Below, one piece after another: positions 26,760 to 38,707 of a stretch of 64,000 bases of DNA. Positions within the stretch are counted from its first letter, which is position 1; the number at the start of each line of letters is the position of its first letter. Source of the DNA: Rhabdornis inornatus. Lineage: Eukaryota > Chordata > Aves > Passeriformes > Rhabdornithidae. Both the position numbers and the translations under genes were made by a program. Under the pieces are notes generated by a model. It ran no database searches, was not told the DNA's origin, and saw only the letters and a program-made list of their open reading frames with translations. The DNA lies in the NCBI GenBank assembly GCA_013397075.1, contig VWZS01010865.1, positions 310,001 through 374,000 on the forward strand, read 5' to 3'.

Positions 26760-26880
26760 TTACTATATTCCTTTGTAAGCTAGTTACCTTATTCTCTATT
26801 TCTTAATGAGTTTCCCGATGCTTTAATTTTGTTCTTATACATTAATCTGGAGGTACAATTATCTGCCCACATGAGTTCAC
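26760..26880 (-). pseudogene. ERV integrase N-terminal remnant
   Basis: After RNase H the minus strand gives GQIIVPPD, a stop, then TKLKHRETH. This resembles the start of the gammaretroviral integrase zinc-binding region. No DDE core is recognisable further on, so most of integrase is deleted or eroded. Confidence 0.45.
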
Positions 26881-27014
26881 CAGTCACTTGCCGGGATTTT
26901 CTGTAGTTTCTGATGATGGGGCCAACTGCCTGTGCTGATCTGGGTTTTGTTCTAGGGCATTCAACTTTTTATTAGGAATTAGTGTATGGATACTTTTTTC
27001 AGAATGGGTTTCAG

Positions 27015-27510
27015 CAGCCCCTCTAGCTGTTTCATCAGCTAATTGATTTTTTGTATTAACTGGGGAATCTCCAAACTGATGGGCTTCACAAGGGCATCAC
27101 AGCTATTTTTTTCAGTTTTTGTACACTTTGTAGCAGATGACTAATTTCTTCTTTGTACTTCATAGGAGACCTCTGTGCTGGTAACAGCCCCCTTTCCTTC
27201 CACATGGTTTCATTGGTGTATACCTTTGTACCTTTTTTCCTTCAGTGATGTCTAGCACTTGGTCTAAAGTCATTCACGCTGCTTTTTGTGCTGTGTTAAA
27301 GCCTGGGCTTATGTTACCAGAGTCAAGGCTCCCCCTGCATACCCTGCTGCCCACATAGTGTTGCTCCCACTGGTGTGCAGGTCCAGTTCCTGGTCCTGGA
27401 TGGGATTGCTGTGGAGATCCAGTCTGCCAGAACACACTTGTTCCATGGTTACCAGGCAGTCATGGCACAGAGGTCTCTGGGCTTCTTCTGAACCCTCAAA
27501 AACCATGGCT
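27015..27510 (-). pseudogene. ERV RNase H remnant
   Basis: The minus strand reads PIQDQELDLHTSGSNTMWAA followed by GYAGGALTLVT. This is the RNase H first-strand region, in which the usual first catalytic Asp (TDGS) reads Ser (TSGS). Further on, HQFGDSPVNTKNQLADETAR (27,085-27,025) matches the C-terminal RNase H pattern. Frames are interrupted between the two. Confidence 0.75.
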
Positions 27511-27689
27511 GAGGTTTAAATTAGTTGTTACCTTAAGTTCAACATTGTCCTGCTCCGGTTGAACAACCTGGTAATTCAGCATCTTTCTGGCAATATCCAA
27601 TATATTTTTTGTTCCAAATAATTTATTACCATATGTTCTACATATCAGCTTTTGTTTTTCTCTGCAGCTACCACTGCTCTCAGGTATTC

Positions 27690-28490
27690 AGGTCATTCTT
27701 CACTTGTATTGTCCAATTGTTTGGATAGGCTGCTTCCATGACCCCAAACACTGTCCAGTACTCCTAGCACCAGGTGCATCCTTTCATGCACAAATAACTC
27801 AAGTGGTTTGGTTTAAATGTGAGAGACCCAATGCAGGGGTTGCCATTAAGTTTCTTTTAGGGCTTCAAAGGCCCTCTGACTCTCAGGAGTCCATACCAAG
27901 TATTTTCAGTGGAGGACCATGCAAGGGTTTTCACCAGCACCCCATAATTGGCAATCTATAACCAACACCATCCAGCCATACCTATGGCAGCCTGTGGTCC
28001 TTGGCTCCAAAGTCTGGAAATGGATTCTTCTCAGCTGCTTCCCAAGCTTTTTTTCTCATGCGAGATCTCAAAACTAGAATAAATTTCTGCTTCTTCGCCT
28101 ATTCGTGCCATTTTCTTTGACCTCCTGTATTTAGATTGTTCTAAGAAATGTAACAGACTTACAGTAAGATTGAGGCAATTATTTTCAGTCTTGAGTGCTG
28201 GCAGAATACTTTCCAATTTGTTTGTTTGTTTATTTGTTTTCACAGTTCATGTTACCTGTGCCTTTCACCCAGTGCTTGAATTCCCTCACTGAAAAACAAA
28301 CAGTTCTTTTAAAATTATCTGGGTCAAGAAGTATTACAGAAAAAGGTATCCTTAAGATTCAGCACCATGAACAATTTGTATTCCCTTTTATGTGCTGTCA
28401 AGAGTGTGTACAGATTAGCTACTACTGGATGAATATCAGGTGCTTTTTATCAATGGCCCTTAAATCATGTACTAATCTATAACTGGTAAT
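27690..28490 (-). pseudogene. ERV reverse transcriptase remnant
   Basis: Minus-strand fragments in several frames align with gammaretroviral RT in the right order: YRLVHDLRAIDKKH (28,486-28,441), VLNLKDTFF (28,366-28,338, motif A region with Asn for the first catalytic Asp position), then TVSLLHFLEQSKYR and YSSFEIS (28,180-28,040, palm-to-thumb). KPLELFVHERM- and LSKQLDN-like connection sequence follows at about 27,850-27,690. Stops and frameshifts are numerous and the YxDD box was not found. Confidence 0.75.
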
Positions 28491-29230
28491 ATTGGTGTGT
28501 CATACTCTGATTCACATTATTTCAATAATCCATATTCTAGAATATTTTTTGTAAGTTTTTACAGGTTTTTCTAACTTTTTTTTTTGCCTCACACTTAATA
28601 GAATATTGGTTTTACTGTACCAGTCTGGCTTCAGATTTCAGAGTAATTCTCACTGGTGTGGCCACTGGTATCTCAGTTGCCCATACCAACAGCATCCCAG
28701 CTTTCTTTGCCGCCTCTGGGATTTCTTCCAACTCTTCTGATTCCTGGAACATAACGTCTTTGCCTTGATGGCTTTTGATTCTGGTGTTTGAATTTGTATT
28801 TCCCCATCTTAGGAAGTTATTTTAACCAATTCTCCCAACAAATCTCTCCTCAACAAGGGGATTGAGCATTTAGGCATAAACAAATTGGTGTTTCCCCCAC
28901 TGTTTTATTAATTTAAATAGTAATAGTCATAAAAAAAAGGCCTGTTGTCTTTCCTTTTCATTGCACCCACAACACCTACAGCTAAGTTTTCCTCTGCATA
29001 TATTCACTACTGAATAAATTGTTCCCATATAAATTTAAAAATTTACCTTTTCATTCCCAGCAATAATGTAACCAGGGCTCAGCTGAGGGTGATTCCTCTG
29101 TTTCCTTCAGGGTGTTTTTTATTTTCACTTAAGGTCTTGAGCTTGATGGCTTCAATAGCCTGGTTTATGTTCTTTCTTTGATTTCCCCTGGCTGGGGGAC
29201 ACTCCCTTTTCCAAGGTCCCCTTCCTTTAC

Positions 29231-29390
29231 AAATTGCCAAATACACTTCAGCTACTGACTATCACAACACAAACTGCCAAGTATACTTTAACCACTAAAT
29301 ATCACAAAGAAATTGCCAGATATACTTCAGCCACTAATTAATACAAGTTACTAAAGTATATTTTAGTCACCAATTATTATAATAATCAAC
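29231..29390. repeat. Degenerate tandem repeat, ~40-bp unit, four copies
   Basis: Units begin at 29,231, 29,271, 29,310 and about 29,347. Each has AAAYTGCCARRTAYACTTYA, then CCACTAA/GACTATCACAA-like sequence. The spacing is 37-40 bp. The repeat lies inside the ERV gag/pro-position region. Confidence 0.8.
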
Positions 29391-30171
29391 CAATTGTTTC
29401 TGAGTCCTGAGTCCCAATTATGGTTTCAAATATTTCAGCAACTCTGTCTGGATTTTCCCCTATAAACTCCATCATTCATGCCCCCCAATTCTTTGCCACA
29501 GAGAAACCATCGGTCCTAAATCCTCCTCTTCTTGCCTGCACTTTAAGCATCTCTGTCCTATGCTGCACACAAAACAACACCTCTTTCAACCCTTTGCCTT
29601 TCTTTCCTTTTTAAGTGCATAAGGAACTTCATCCCACTTATCTTCCCTTCTACAAAACAGCATTAATAGCAATATGGTATTATACTGTAAGGTTCCATCC
29701 TTAGGCCACTTCTCTTGATCTTCCAGCATGTAAAGTAGTCACCATTGATTACAAAATTGTTGAAGTTTTTCATGCATGAGGGGACCACCCCCAATTTGTT
29801 TCCAATGTTTCAAAATACATCTTACAGGTGATACCTGTGATACTCCTTTAGAGGTTTTGTTTCCCACTATAACAAATTACTGTTTAGGAGTCTTTAGAAG
29901 GGACTCTAACCCTTCCCCTTCTGAAGGGACTCTAACGCTTCCGTTTTCCCACCTTAGGTACCTTTAAACCAAACCCTGAGTAGCTTTGCTGCACCTTACA
30001 GTAGGCTAACAGTTAACACTTTTATAGTAAAGTAAAGAATGCCTGTATCTTACCAGTGGTCTTGCTCCGATTTCCTCGGACTAAGGATTCTCCCCGAGAA
30101 TCCCTCAGTGCTGGCTGGAAGTCCTGTGATCCCTCAGATCCATTGAAATTCAGGAGTCTGTCCCATCTTGG

Positions 30172-30420
30172 TCACCAAAACTGTACAAAAAGGTGTCTCT
30201 AAATCCTGGAGATAGTTGAGAAAAATGGACTGGTAGAGAAGCAGCTGTATCTGCAAACTGCTTTCCAGAGTATGGCCATCTACATGATACCAAAATTGGC
30301 TGGATAGAAACTTTCTAACACAATTTTAAGCATTAGAAAGCAGGCCCTCTTTATTGCAGCATGGTGGTCACTTGGAGGATCATTCCTCCAATCGAGTGCC
30401 CTCAGTGTTGGGTGAAAAGT
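30172..30420 (-). repeat. Short LTR-like segment between two retroviral remnants
   Basis: On the minus strand, after an env tail and a purine-rich AAGAAAAGAGGGGA run, there is a CTGCAATAAAGAGGGCC polyadenylation region. About 200 bp further on, TTTTTGTACA is followed by GTTTTGGTGACCAAGATGGG, which looks like an LTR end and a TGG-containing primer-binding/leader start. At about 245 bp it is short, so U3 may be deleted. Its sequence does not resemble the LTR at 24,780-25,566. Confidence 0.5.
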
Positions 30421-31860
30421 TTTTATCCCCTCTTTTCTTGAGACTAAGTTCCTTGTGGGAATCAGTCTCTTGATATCTGTATTTCATTTTACAGTGTAAG
30501 GCATTACAACAGCTGTAACACTGAATCATGATACAAGCTAAAGCACACATACTAATTATTATGGCAATGATTGTAAACAAATGTTTAATCAAGTCCATAA
30601 GGGTAACCATGAAGTAAGTTTGCTCCAGATTTCTTCAAATCCCCAGAAGGTGTCATCTTGAGCTGTGTGTTTTAAAATTTGGGTTTGTTTTCAGATTTCC
30701 TGGGCATCTATAGACACTCTACCACATCGATCAATGTATACACAGTAACTGGTGTTATTGACAGTGCATACTCCTCCTTGTGATGCTAAAATAAGCTCTA
30801 GTGCCATTCAGTTTTGTAAAACAACTTGTGACAAGCTCTTGACTTCTTCCTGCAACACAGTAATGGCATCTATTATACAATTTTTTCTGTATTCTATGGT
30901 AGCAGAAATGTTCACTATTGTGTTCTCTAATTCACTTACTCTTAGCCAGGATAAAAATCTATCTTATGAAAAGATGAAATTTAGTTGGTTACTCAGCATT
31001 CAAAGTTCATTTGTATGACCAAAAAAATTTCTTGTTCAAAGTCCTCAGGTCTATCAATTATTGTTACGTTAGGGACTAAGGCTTCTAAAGTAAAAATGCC
31101 CTTCCAGCCTAGGTGAACCCTTTATAAGCTTTATTTCTACATATCCAGTACCACCCTGTTACATTTGGTACTGGCCAAGGATGATTTACTTGTCCAGTAT
31201 TAAGCGTTTGAGTACATTGTGTGTGGTTTCTGAGAAAAGTTCCAATTTCATTAGTTCAATCTAGTTCTCCTGTTCCTTTAGGAGAGTTACATCTTTGCAC
31301 ACATGCATGATCATAAGAGAAGTTGGTGGGTACTTGCACACTAACTGGTATGTCTACTTCTTGGCAAAAGAAAGTGTTCACCCAGTAACTAGTATTAATT
31401 TCTCACAAAAATGGAATTGCACAAATGATTAATGGCTTCATTCTGTTTTCAGGTAAATGGGTGCACAGCCAACAATCATTTTTTGGATCACATATTGTAA
31501 TAAAAGTAGTTTTGCTTCTAAGTCAAGGCTGAACTAACTATTGTCAGGACAGCAAAAATAAGACTTAAGAATCTTGTTTTTTCTCAGACAACTGTCAGGA
31601 CTGCACCAGGACTGAGTATTATCATTCATGCTTTCTACTTCCAATACATCTGCATATTTCTTGTAGACAAGGCCTGGGGGAAGAGAGAATTCAAATGACA
31701 TACACTGCAGTTCGGCTGGCTGAGTCAGTCTGATTAGACTTTCATATATTCTGGAAGATTTACAAATGGATTGTGAGCCTTTATTTTGAAAACATCCTTG
31801 TCTACATGACAACCAGCCAATCCAAAGCTGCAGCCCTTTCAAGGACACTTATCCTGAGCA
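30380..31860 (-). pseudogene. Second ERV env remnant (surface + transmembrane parts)
   Basis: Minus-strand fragments in order: a surface-subunit-like piece with several cysteines (31,848-31,534); WPVPNVTGWYWICRN and a PNVTIIDRPEDFE-like segment (about 31,200-31,030); a TM ectodomain with VLQEEVKSLSQVVLQN, a stop, MALELILASQGGVC and NTSYCVYID (about 30,900-30,730); and a membrane span with a Cys-rich tail (LFTIIAIIISMCALACIMIQ, 30,610-30,500). The layout matches gammaretrovirus-type Env. The usual CX6CC has Tyr in place of its second cysteine. In-frame stops and frame changes show it is dead. It differs from the env tail at 25,619-26,081. Confidence 0.75.
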
Positions 31861-32146
31861 TAAGAAGGTGTAAAAAATATTGACAATGCTGTTCAAAATC
31901 TTCCAGCTTCTTTAAAGCAGGAAACATGATACAGCCTGGATGTTTTTAAGGACCTCAGCTAAATAAATATTAAACATCTATTTTGTTGGCTTTGAAAATG
32001 GATTCAGTTAAACTTAACCAGAACCAAACATTCATCTTTGCAATTTTTTTCATATCTTCCTAACAATGCTATCTGTATTCTTACAATGTAATATGTAGTG
32101 TTCACATGTCACATAATTTTACATCTCCATATCAGCAGCCACTGAC

Positions 32147-32566
32147 TGTTACATACAGGTAGAGATATTATAAAAGAAATGTCTTATAAAATATGGTTTA
32201 GGCCCTGCTACTCTAGCTAAGCTAGTAGCAGCTTGTAACTTCCCATGTGAAAAAATCATAATAAAAGCAGTTAGCACAACAAACTATTCTTGTAGAGAAA
32301 AACAGCCTACACCTGCAAAAACAAGAAATCTGTCCCATGAGAACCAGTGAACAAAATATGTAAACTAACCAAAACTAGAGAGTTTTGATGGATGAGTAAA
32401 ATACTACTCACTGACCAATGAACACGGTGTCAGTGTGCTGTCAGCCAATTAGATATAACATGGTACCTTCTGCTAATCCTATAAAACATGACCTATGAAA
32501 TAAAGATTCGGCTTTTTCTGCAAGAAGAAAATGAGTCCTGTCTGCTTGTTACTGCAATAACCAACA
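32147..32566 (+). repeat. Avian ERV LTR, plus strand (left end approximate)
   Basis: TGTTACATACAGG at 32,147 is the likely start. The body has TAGCAGCTTGTAACTTCCCA, a TATA box (ATCCTATAAAACATG, about 32,477-32,491) and AATAAAGATTCGGCTTTTTC at about 32,500, ending CCAACA at 32,566. The sequence type is familiar from passerine ERVs. It faces away from the minus-strand env remnant at 30.4-31.9 kb, so the two are separate insertions. Confidence 0.65.
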
Positions 32567-35500
32567 AGTTCTGGGACCTTTTTATCTGTCCCCAAGTGCC
32601 ACAAGGAAGGCAGTAAAGATCTTCAACAACCAAGTTCCCTGCTGCCCTCTCACATGTTGGGATCCCAGTATCAGTGAGTGCCACGAGCTGCTCTCCAGCT
32701 CCTTTGCCTGTCAAGGCCACAGTCATAGCCATGTCATTGCACTGCTGCGGCCACAAAGGTTTGCCTTGTGCTGAGCTTTCCTGTGGAAGCATTTATTCCT
32801 TGCTTCATCACAATTGTTCCAAATCCTGCCAGGAAATGCTGCCTTGCTCCCACTTTTCTTAAGGATTTCATGTTTTTTGCCCTTTGTTCACTTGCCTCGG
32901 CTCTGGAGACATGTCCTGGGTGCTGAGAGGTGCCCAATGGGACACACTGCACCAGCGGACTGGGGTCTGGGGGCAGCGAGAATTCCCTGGGGGGAGCAGG
33001 GCAGACTGGGGGTTGCCAGGGACAGCCCATCTGGACACGGGGACAAGACAGGTATCATAAGCCAGTCCTGCTTGCAATCATGTCATACTGAAATCTATAC
33101 TATCTCCTGACTTTGCTTGGCCTCCTTCACGGAAGTATTTTTGTGTACTGTGTGGATTATTCTACATGATGCACTCCGCTAGCGTCTTCCTTCTGTAACA
33201 CAAAGAAAACTGGAATAAAAGGATTTTAGTACAGCTGAGAGAATTTTAAAAGTCTCCATTCCTGAATTAATCAATTAATGAATTTCCTTAATCTACTTCT
33301 CTCCCACAAATCAGAATCAAAGACATCTTCTGAAATAATGCACACAAACATTGCATGTATTGTGGACAGCATTCAGTTCCATAATTAATTTACACATACC
33401 CTCTCTTACTTGACCAGCTGAAATCTGTGGATTCATAATTCATATTCTTATATTACAGGGCGGTCTAAACAAAACTAGCTTCCATTTAGAGCTCTATGCT
33501 GGACTTTGTGATGTCATCCCCCAGAACTGGCAGAATTGTTTCAGCAGCCAGGTGGTGGAACCTGATCAGGTTTCCTGAGTGGAAACCATCCTGGCAAAGA
33601 AATAAACAAGTTAGAATTTATCCAAATCTGTTCTCCAATGTCAGCTGCAAAAAACATCTGCCAACGCAGAGGAAACAACAGCTTGAACTGGGAATAGGCA
33701 GTAGAACTACCTTTTTTCTTCTGCCAGCAGTACCAGTTGAAGCATTGACAAAACTCGGCTTTTTTTATTCAACAAGGCTTACAGTGTTAGCTGCACAGAG
33801 ACAAGTGGTTGAATGCCTTCTTGAAGAAGCCTACAGAAGAGAACCCTATCAGAGGAAAATCAGATGAATGATCTTGTCTCATTAATTTATGATCAATATT
33901 TTGTACTTTTTTGTGTTAGTTGTTTGGGGATTTTTTAAATATAAGTTTTCAGTCTGCTTCCCAATGATCTATGTGATGCAACAGAGGGTACTACGACTTG
34001 GTTGAAGAGACTGAAGGGAAAACTGGTGTTACAGAAGGTACAACTGACAACAGTAACTTTTGCTAGAAACTTCCTTTCTGAACTCCTTGCCTCCTCAGCC
34101 CGAAAGAAGCACGGAAAGAAAATTACCCTAGCTGTTGGGAGATAAACAGTGAAACCCCACTATTGAGTCATTGAACGAACCTCACAAAGAAACACCTACA
34201 CTTGTTTTAAGTTTAAAATGTTGTTCTAAGTTTCCCACCAATTTAGAAACACCTCCTTAATGCTCCCTTCAATTTTTCCCCATCCCATCTTAACTATATC
34301 TCCTTAAAATCGCACCTGTCAGCTACATTTGAAGACAATACATAACACTTAAAGACAACTGTTAAGGGTATTTTGCAGACTTTTTGGAGACTCAGTTCAA
34401 CTCAGAGTGATAGCAGGAAGATCTATCAGTTTTATCAGTGATTTCTTTTAAAGGAGAATTGTGTGAGGCTGCGAGATCCTCAAGTGTATGAGGAGCACTT
34501 AAAGCAATGAATATTGCAGGGGTGTGGAACAGTCTCTCCTCAATATATTTACCTGTAATTGTCTGTAAAGTTGCTCTCCAGGAAGTGCAATAATTTAAAC
34601 ACAAAATGACCGATTTACTCTATGACTAAAGAGACACATTTTTTTCTTGCTGTCTTAGGGAAAAAACAAACAAACAGGTATTTTTCAAAAAATGGGACTT
34701 CCAGTTCCACAGGTGAAAGTTTTTTTCCATTATTTATCATGTAGAGGGAAATACTACAGAGATCATATGGGTATCCCAAACACACACAGGGATTTAACAA
34801 ACACCCAGCACATATCTTCAGTACCACAACACCTGCAGAGTGTTGTAAAAGTTTAATATCTTCCTAAGATTAAAGTACATTAAAAGTCCTTTTCCTTTAT
34901 TAATCTGTTGCTCTGCTCTTCTGCCTATTCATTTATATCATAATATATGAGACTATAAAACAGGACTGTATCTTGATAATGATGCCTAGAGGAACAAGCT
35001 TCCCAAGCACGGATAAAAATGTTTTAAAACATTTTCTGTACTTTTGGAAATTATTGGAAAGTATTTCCATTACAAGCTTATAAATAAAATTAATTTACTT
35101 TAAAAAAACCCAGCAAACAATATATATATTTTCCCCCATTTGGTAAATGAGACTTCTTTCTCTCAGTTTACTTCCTAAAAAATTACAAAGCCAAAAAGGC
35201 ATTATCCATTGAAACCAAATCCAGGGAAGTTGTACATAGTGTGACACATTTACATGTACTAAAATTCCTGCCTTTATGCAGGTACATCATAAAACAAGTT
35301 AATAGCACAAACATACCATTTTCAAATGCATAGAGATGATTTCCAATCAGGTGAAAGGCAGATAAAAAAAATATACTGAAGAGCAAAGCACTGGTCTAAA
35401 TCCCTTCCCTTTTACCTGGGTGAACAACAAAATTATCTGTCACCTCATTTTAAAAGCCAAGTACTTAAAAACAAGAAAATGAGTATTTAAAGACCCTATA

Positions 35501-36377
35501 AATCTTAGGCTGCCTACATTGTAGATGTGCCATTATTTCTAGGTATAAAAAAAGTCTACTTCATCATAACAAAACAGCCTTCACTACAAAAATCAGAATA
35601 AACATTATTCTATATGTAAACATAGCACAAAAAGCCCTGCAAAAAAAAATAGGCATGAAAGCATGCAACACTGGCTGAAAAAGTAGAGAGAAATGTAAAT
35701 AATTTCTCTATAAAACAGAATTGAAAACTGTTCCTCTTGGATGGCAGATACAGTATTATTGTCAAAAAAACAGGACATATAAATATTTTATAAAATATTA
35801 CTCAACAGAGAGTTTTTCTGAGCTGAAAGGACATGTCCATACCAATGTGTCTATATCACAGCAGACACCAGCGACGAAAACCTGTGGTGTCATCCCAGTG
35901 TTCTCCAAACCACGTCCAATTTTCTGCCTCATGAAAAGTGGCTGCCACAGGACAGGTGCTGCATCCCAAGGACACCAAACACTGCTGTAAAAAATGCTTT
36001 GTAGTTTCCCTTACACTTGGCAGAATTTTTAGATTGATTTCCAACAAGAACCCATGCCATTGAGAGCACAAGGATGCTTGTTCACTCAAGGAGAGACTCC
36101 AGTCTTTCTTACTGCATATTATTCAAATCCTGCTCCAAAAATTAATATTTTCTCCTTGCCCTTTATATTTTCCACTGTCCTGTTTCTCATCAAACATGTG
36201 CCTCTCTTGAGCAGCCAATCTATTCTTACCTAGCATAGTAAAAGAGTGGTGCTGATGGCAGCCAAAACCTCAGATCACAAGAATCCACAGATTTTAAGTT
36301 GAGCAGAAATGAGCTAAATTGAGAGAGGGCAACCTCAGCACTGAGTACCATTTGTGCACCAGGTTTCTGCTGGGTAG
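32567..36377. other. Gene-free stretch
   Basis: The part at 32,570-33,080 is GC-richer and may be old repeat or ERV leader sequence. A 123-codon plus-strand frame at 33,496-33,867 shows no recognised domain. The rest is AT-rich without features. Confidence 0.45.
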
Positions 36378-36919
36378 TGCGCACTAGTTTGAAAGCAAAC
36401 CAGTGAGAGATTCAAAGTCAGAGCTACAACTTAATTGAAAAATTAAAATAAATGCAATAGTACAGGAACACTGACAGAGCACAACCCGACAGCCTTTTGG
36501 TCAGGGTGGTGGTAGCAGTCCCATTAAGTGGTGGCTGCAATCCTGCTGAAGTGATGGATGTGGTTCTGTTGAAGCAGTGATCCTGCAGAAGGGTCTGGTC
36601 TTCCTCTGAAGGTCCAGTGGTTATGTAGCTCTTGTCCTTTGGGAGTCCAGTAGGTACGGCTGCCTGCAGTGTTCCAAACCTCAGATTACATCCAGGTAGG
36701 AATGTTTGGTTCCTCCCCCTGGCAGAGCATCTCACAACGGGATGATGTAACTTTATCAGTCATGCAGTGAGGCCTGATGGCCCATTAACAGAAGATATCC
36801 CACCAGAGGGAGTTATCAGGGATGTGTTATGGAAGAGATAAGGATCACTGCCCCACCTGGCTTTAACAGATGGTGATAGAATACATACTTTTGGTCACAT
36901 CTTACATTGTAACCTAACA
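36378..36919 (-). repeat. Passerine-type ERV solo LTR (minus strand)
   Basis: Read on the minus strand it starts TGTTAGGTTACAATGTAAGA at 36,919 and runs through GGTGGGGCAGTGATCCTTAT. The other end near 36,378 is approximate (…CTAGTGCGCA). The start matches the fragment at 11,491-11,577. The sequence type is familiar from songbird genomes. No internal retroviral sequence adjoins it, so it is probably a solo LTR. Target-site duplications are not convincing. Confidence 0.7.
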
Positions 36920-38629
36920 GTGGAGTGCTAAACTGCACAGTCTGCCTTCTTCAGCTTTCTGTTAGATTGGTATTTCTAGGGAACAACTGCAATTTCTGCC
37001 CATCTGAAGTATCACTAAAATAATTAGCAGAAAAGGTTATGTATGAAGAATGTCGTGGCTTTAAATCTACTTGAACACTGGAAAAATCTTACTCAAAGTG
37101 CAGAGTTTTTACAAGTGATCACTAATAGTGATCATGGACTACAATTTGCAGATATCTCAGACACTCAAGGCCATAAATTAAATCAATTATTGCTGTCCCT
37201 AAATATATGAAGTAACTGAATAATACTAATTGATGAAAAAAACCCAAACAAAAAAAATAATAACAGCAAAAACATGCTAAGAGATGTCTCATCAAACCAC
37301 TTCTCCTTCTCTCCCTTCAAGCTTTATGTTCCTTAACTCACCAACAAAACTGGTCATTAGACAGCATAGCCTGGCCCAGGGGAGAACAAAATATAGGTTA
37401 TCTGACAGCTATGTACAGTAGGTGACAGGCACAAAAGCTGAAAAAAAAAAAAAAAAAAAANNNNNNNNNNNNNNNAAAAAAAAAAAGAAAGAAAATATAT
37501 TAATATATTGCTTTTAGATGCAATATGGCTCAATGGTTCATAAGCATGAGTGTTGCACATTTCCAGCACAGATTATCCAGAAACTTGGATAATTCCAGTG
37601 GATTATCCACCCATGGATAAATCCACCAACACAAAGCCCACAAATGATACTCATGGTTACTGATAACCTTCAAGTACTCCAACAAGAATCAGCTCTAGAC
37701 TCCTCAAACACTCAAATCTTTCAATAACACTTTCAATGATAATTCTTCTCCAGAAAAATGTTTCATTTGCTCCCTCTACCCCAGTAATAAGTGAGGGTTA
37801 AAGGTATTTGGTTTGATGACTCTGCAGCTAATTCTGTGGATGTGTAAGTAAGTTACTGTGGGGAAAATACGTTATTCTCAGACAACAGAGAAAATATTCA
37901 CTACCATATAGAACTTGAGTTTTAAGGCTTAGAGATATCCAAATCACCTTAGTAAATAAATACCACAATTTCTGCAGAGCGAAGTTAAATGAGGACAAAA
38001 ATAAACATTAATTTGCAAAAAGCTTAACAGTTTGATTCTTTTAAAAGCTTGTTACCTTTTAAAAATCTATTTATTCTTGCTGTCTCAGCTTTGGAAGAAG
38101 TTTTCCTTAATACTGACTGAAAATCCTCAATTCATTTCTTAGATATCCCTTAAGCTCAGTAATTCACTTTCCCATTATATATTACTTTGTTCAACTGCTT
38201 CTTTTATAATCTATTAAAAGCAAAAATACAATTCCTTAGGGAAAAATACCATTATGCCAATCCTTGATTTCTGGGACAAAGAAAAAAGTCAGAGTTAAGA
38301 GATACATCAGAATCAATTATTTCTATAACTGACATGTGTTTTAACTTGTCATTACCCAGCCCCCTTGAATTAAACAGTATTTTTAATCAGTATAATCAGA
38401 AAAAAAAATAACCTTGGTAGTGTTACAACATTTTGAAAGCTGCATGGCTTTTTGCATTTGTGGTCTATAGCATACTAATACACAGAGGCTGAATGCAGAC
38501 TGTATGTGTTGGTTAAAAGTCCCCAGAAACAGGCAAGGCTACAAATTTTCTAGAAAACCTCACACTGTAACTAGCACCGCAGGTGCCAGGAACCTCTTTC
38601 TGGTTTATATATCCCTAAACTGGGAACTG
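36920..38629. other. Gene-free stretch
   Basis: Contains the poly(A) gap at 37.44 kb. Otherwise AT-rich and unremarkable. Confidence 0.5.
37441..37486. other. Assembly gap inside a poly(A) run
   Basis: Twenty or so A, then 15 undetermined bases (37,461-37,475), then about 11 A. The true length of the homopolymer is unknown. No CR1 or LTR sequence adjoins it on the left. It could be the tail of a processed transcript, but no source gene is recognisable. Confidence 0.9.
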
Positions 38630-38707
38630 TTGGGCTCAAAGGTCTTCAAAGGTTGGACTCGATGATTTTGGAGCTCTTTTCCAACCCTAAAGATTCTACA
38701 ATTCTGT
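38630..38707 (+). repeat. CR1 LINE terminal fragment
   Basis: The segment AAAGGTTGGACTCGATGATT and TTTTCCAACCCTAAAGATTC, followed by TACAATTCTGTTCC, matches the last 70-80 bp of avian CR1 elements. A very short 5'-truncated insertion. Confidence 0.75.

Larger units (their letters stand above)
25579..30180 (-). mobile_element. Internal region of decayed class I (gammaretrovirus-like) ERV
   Basis: Read on the minus strand the order is: leader-like sequence (30,180-30,050), unassignable gag/pro-length sequence (30,050-28,500), RT (28,490-27,700), RNase H (27,510-27,020), integrase start (about 26,870-26,760), an eroded stretch, then the env tail, polypurine tract and LTR. The order and the RT/RNase H motifs are gammaretrovirus-like. 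Every domain is broken by stops and frameshifts and most of integrase and env is missing, so it is an old inactive copy. A 40-bp tandem repeat lies at 29,231-29,390. Confidence 0.75.

Noticed and set aside
36424..36735. 103-codon minus-strand ORF
   Set aside because: Lies entirely inside the LTR at 36,378-36,919.
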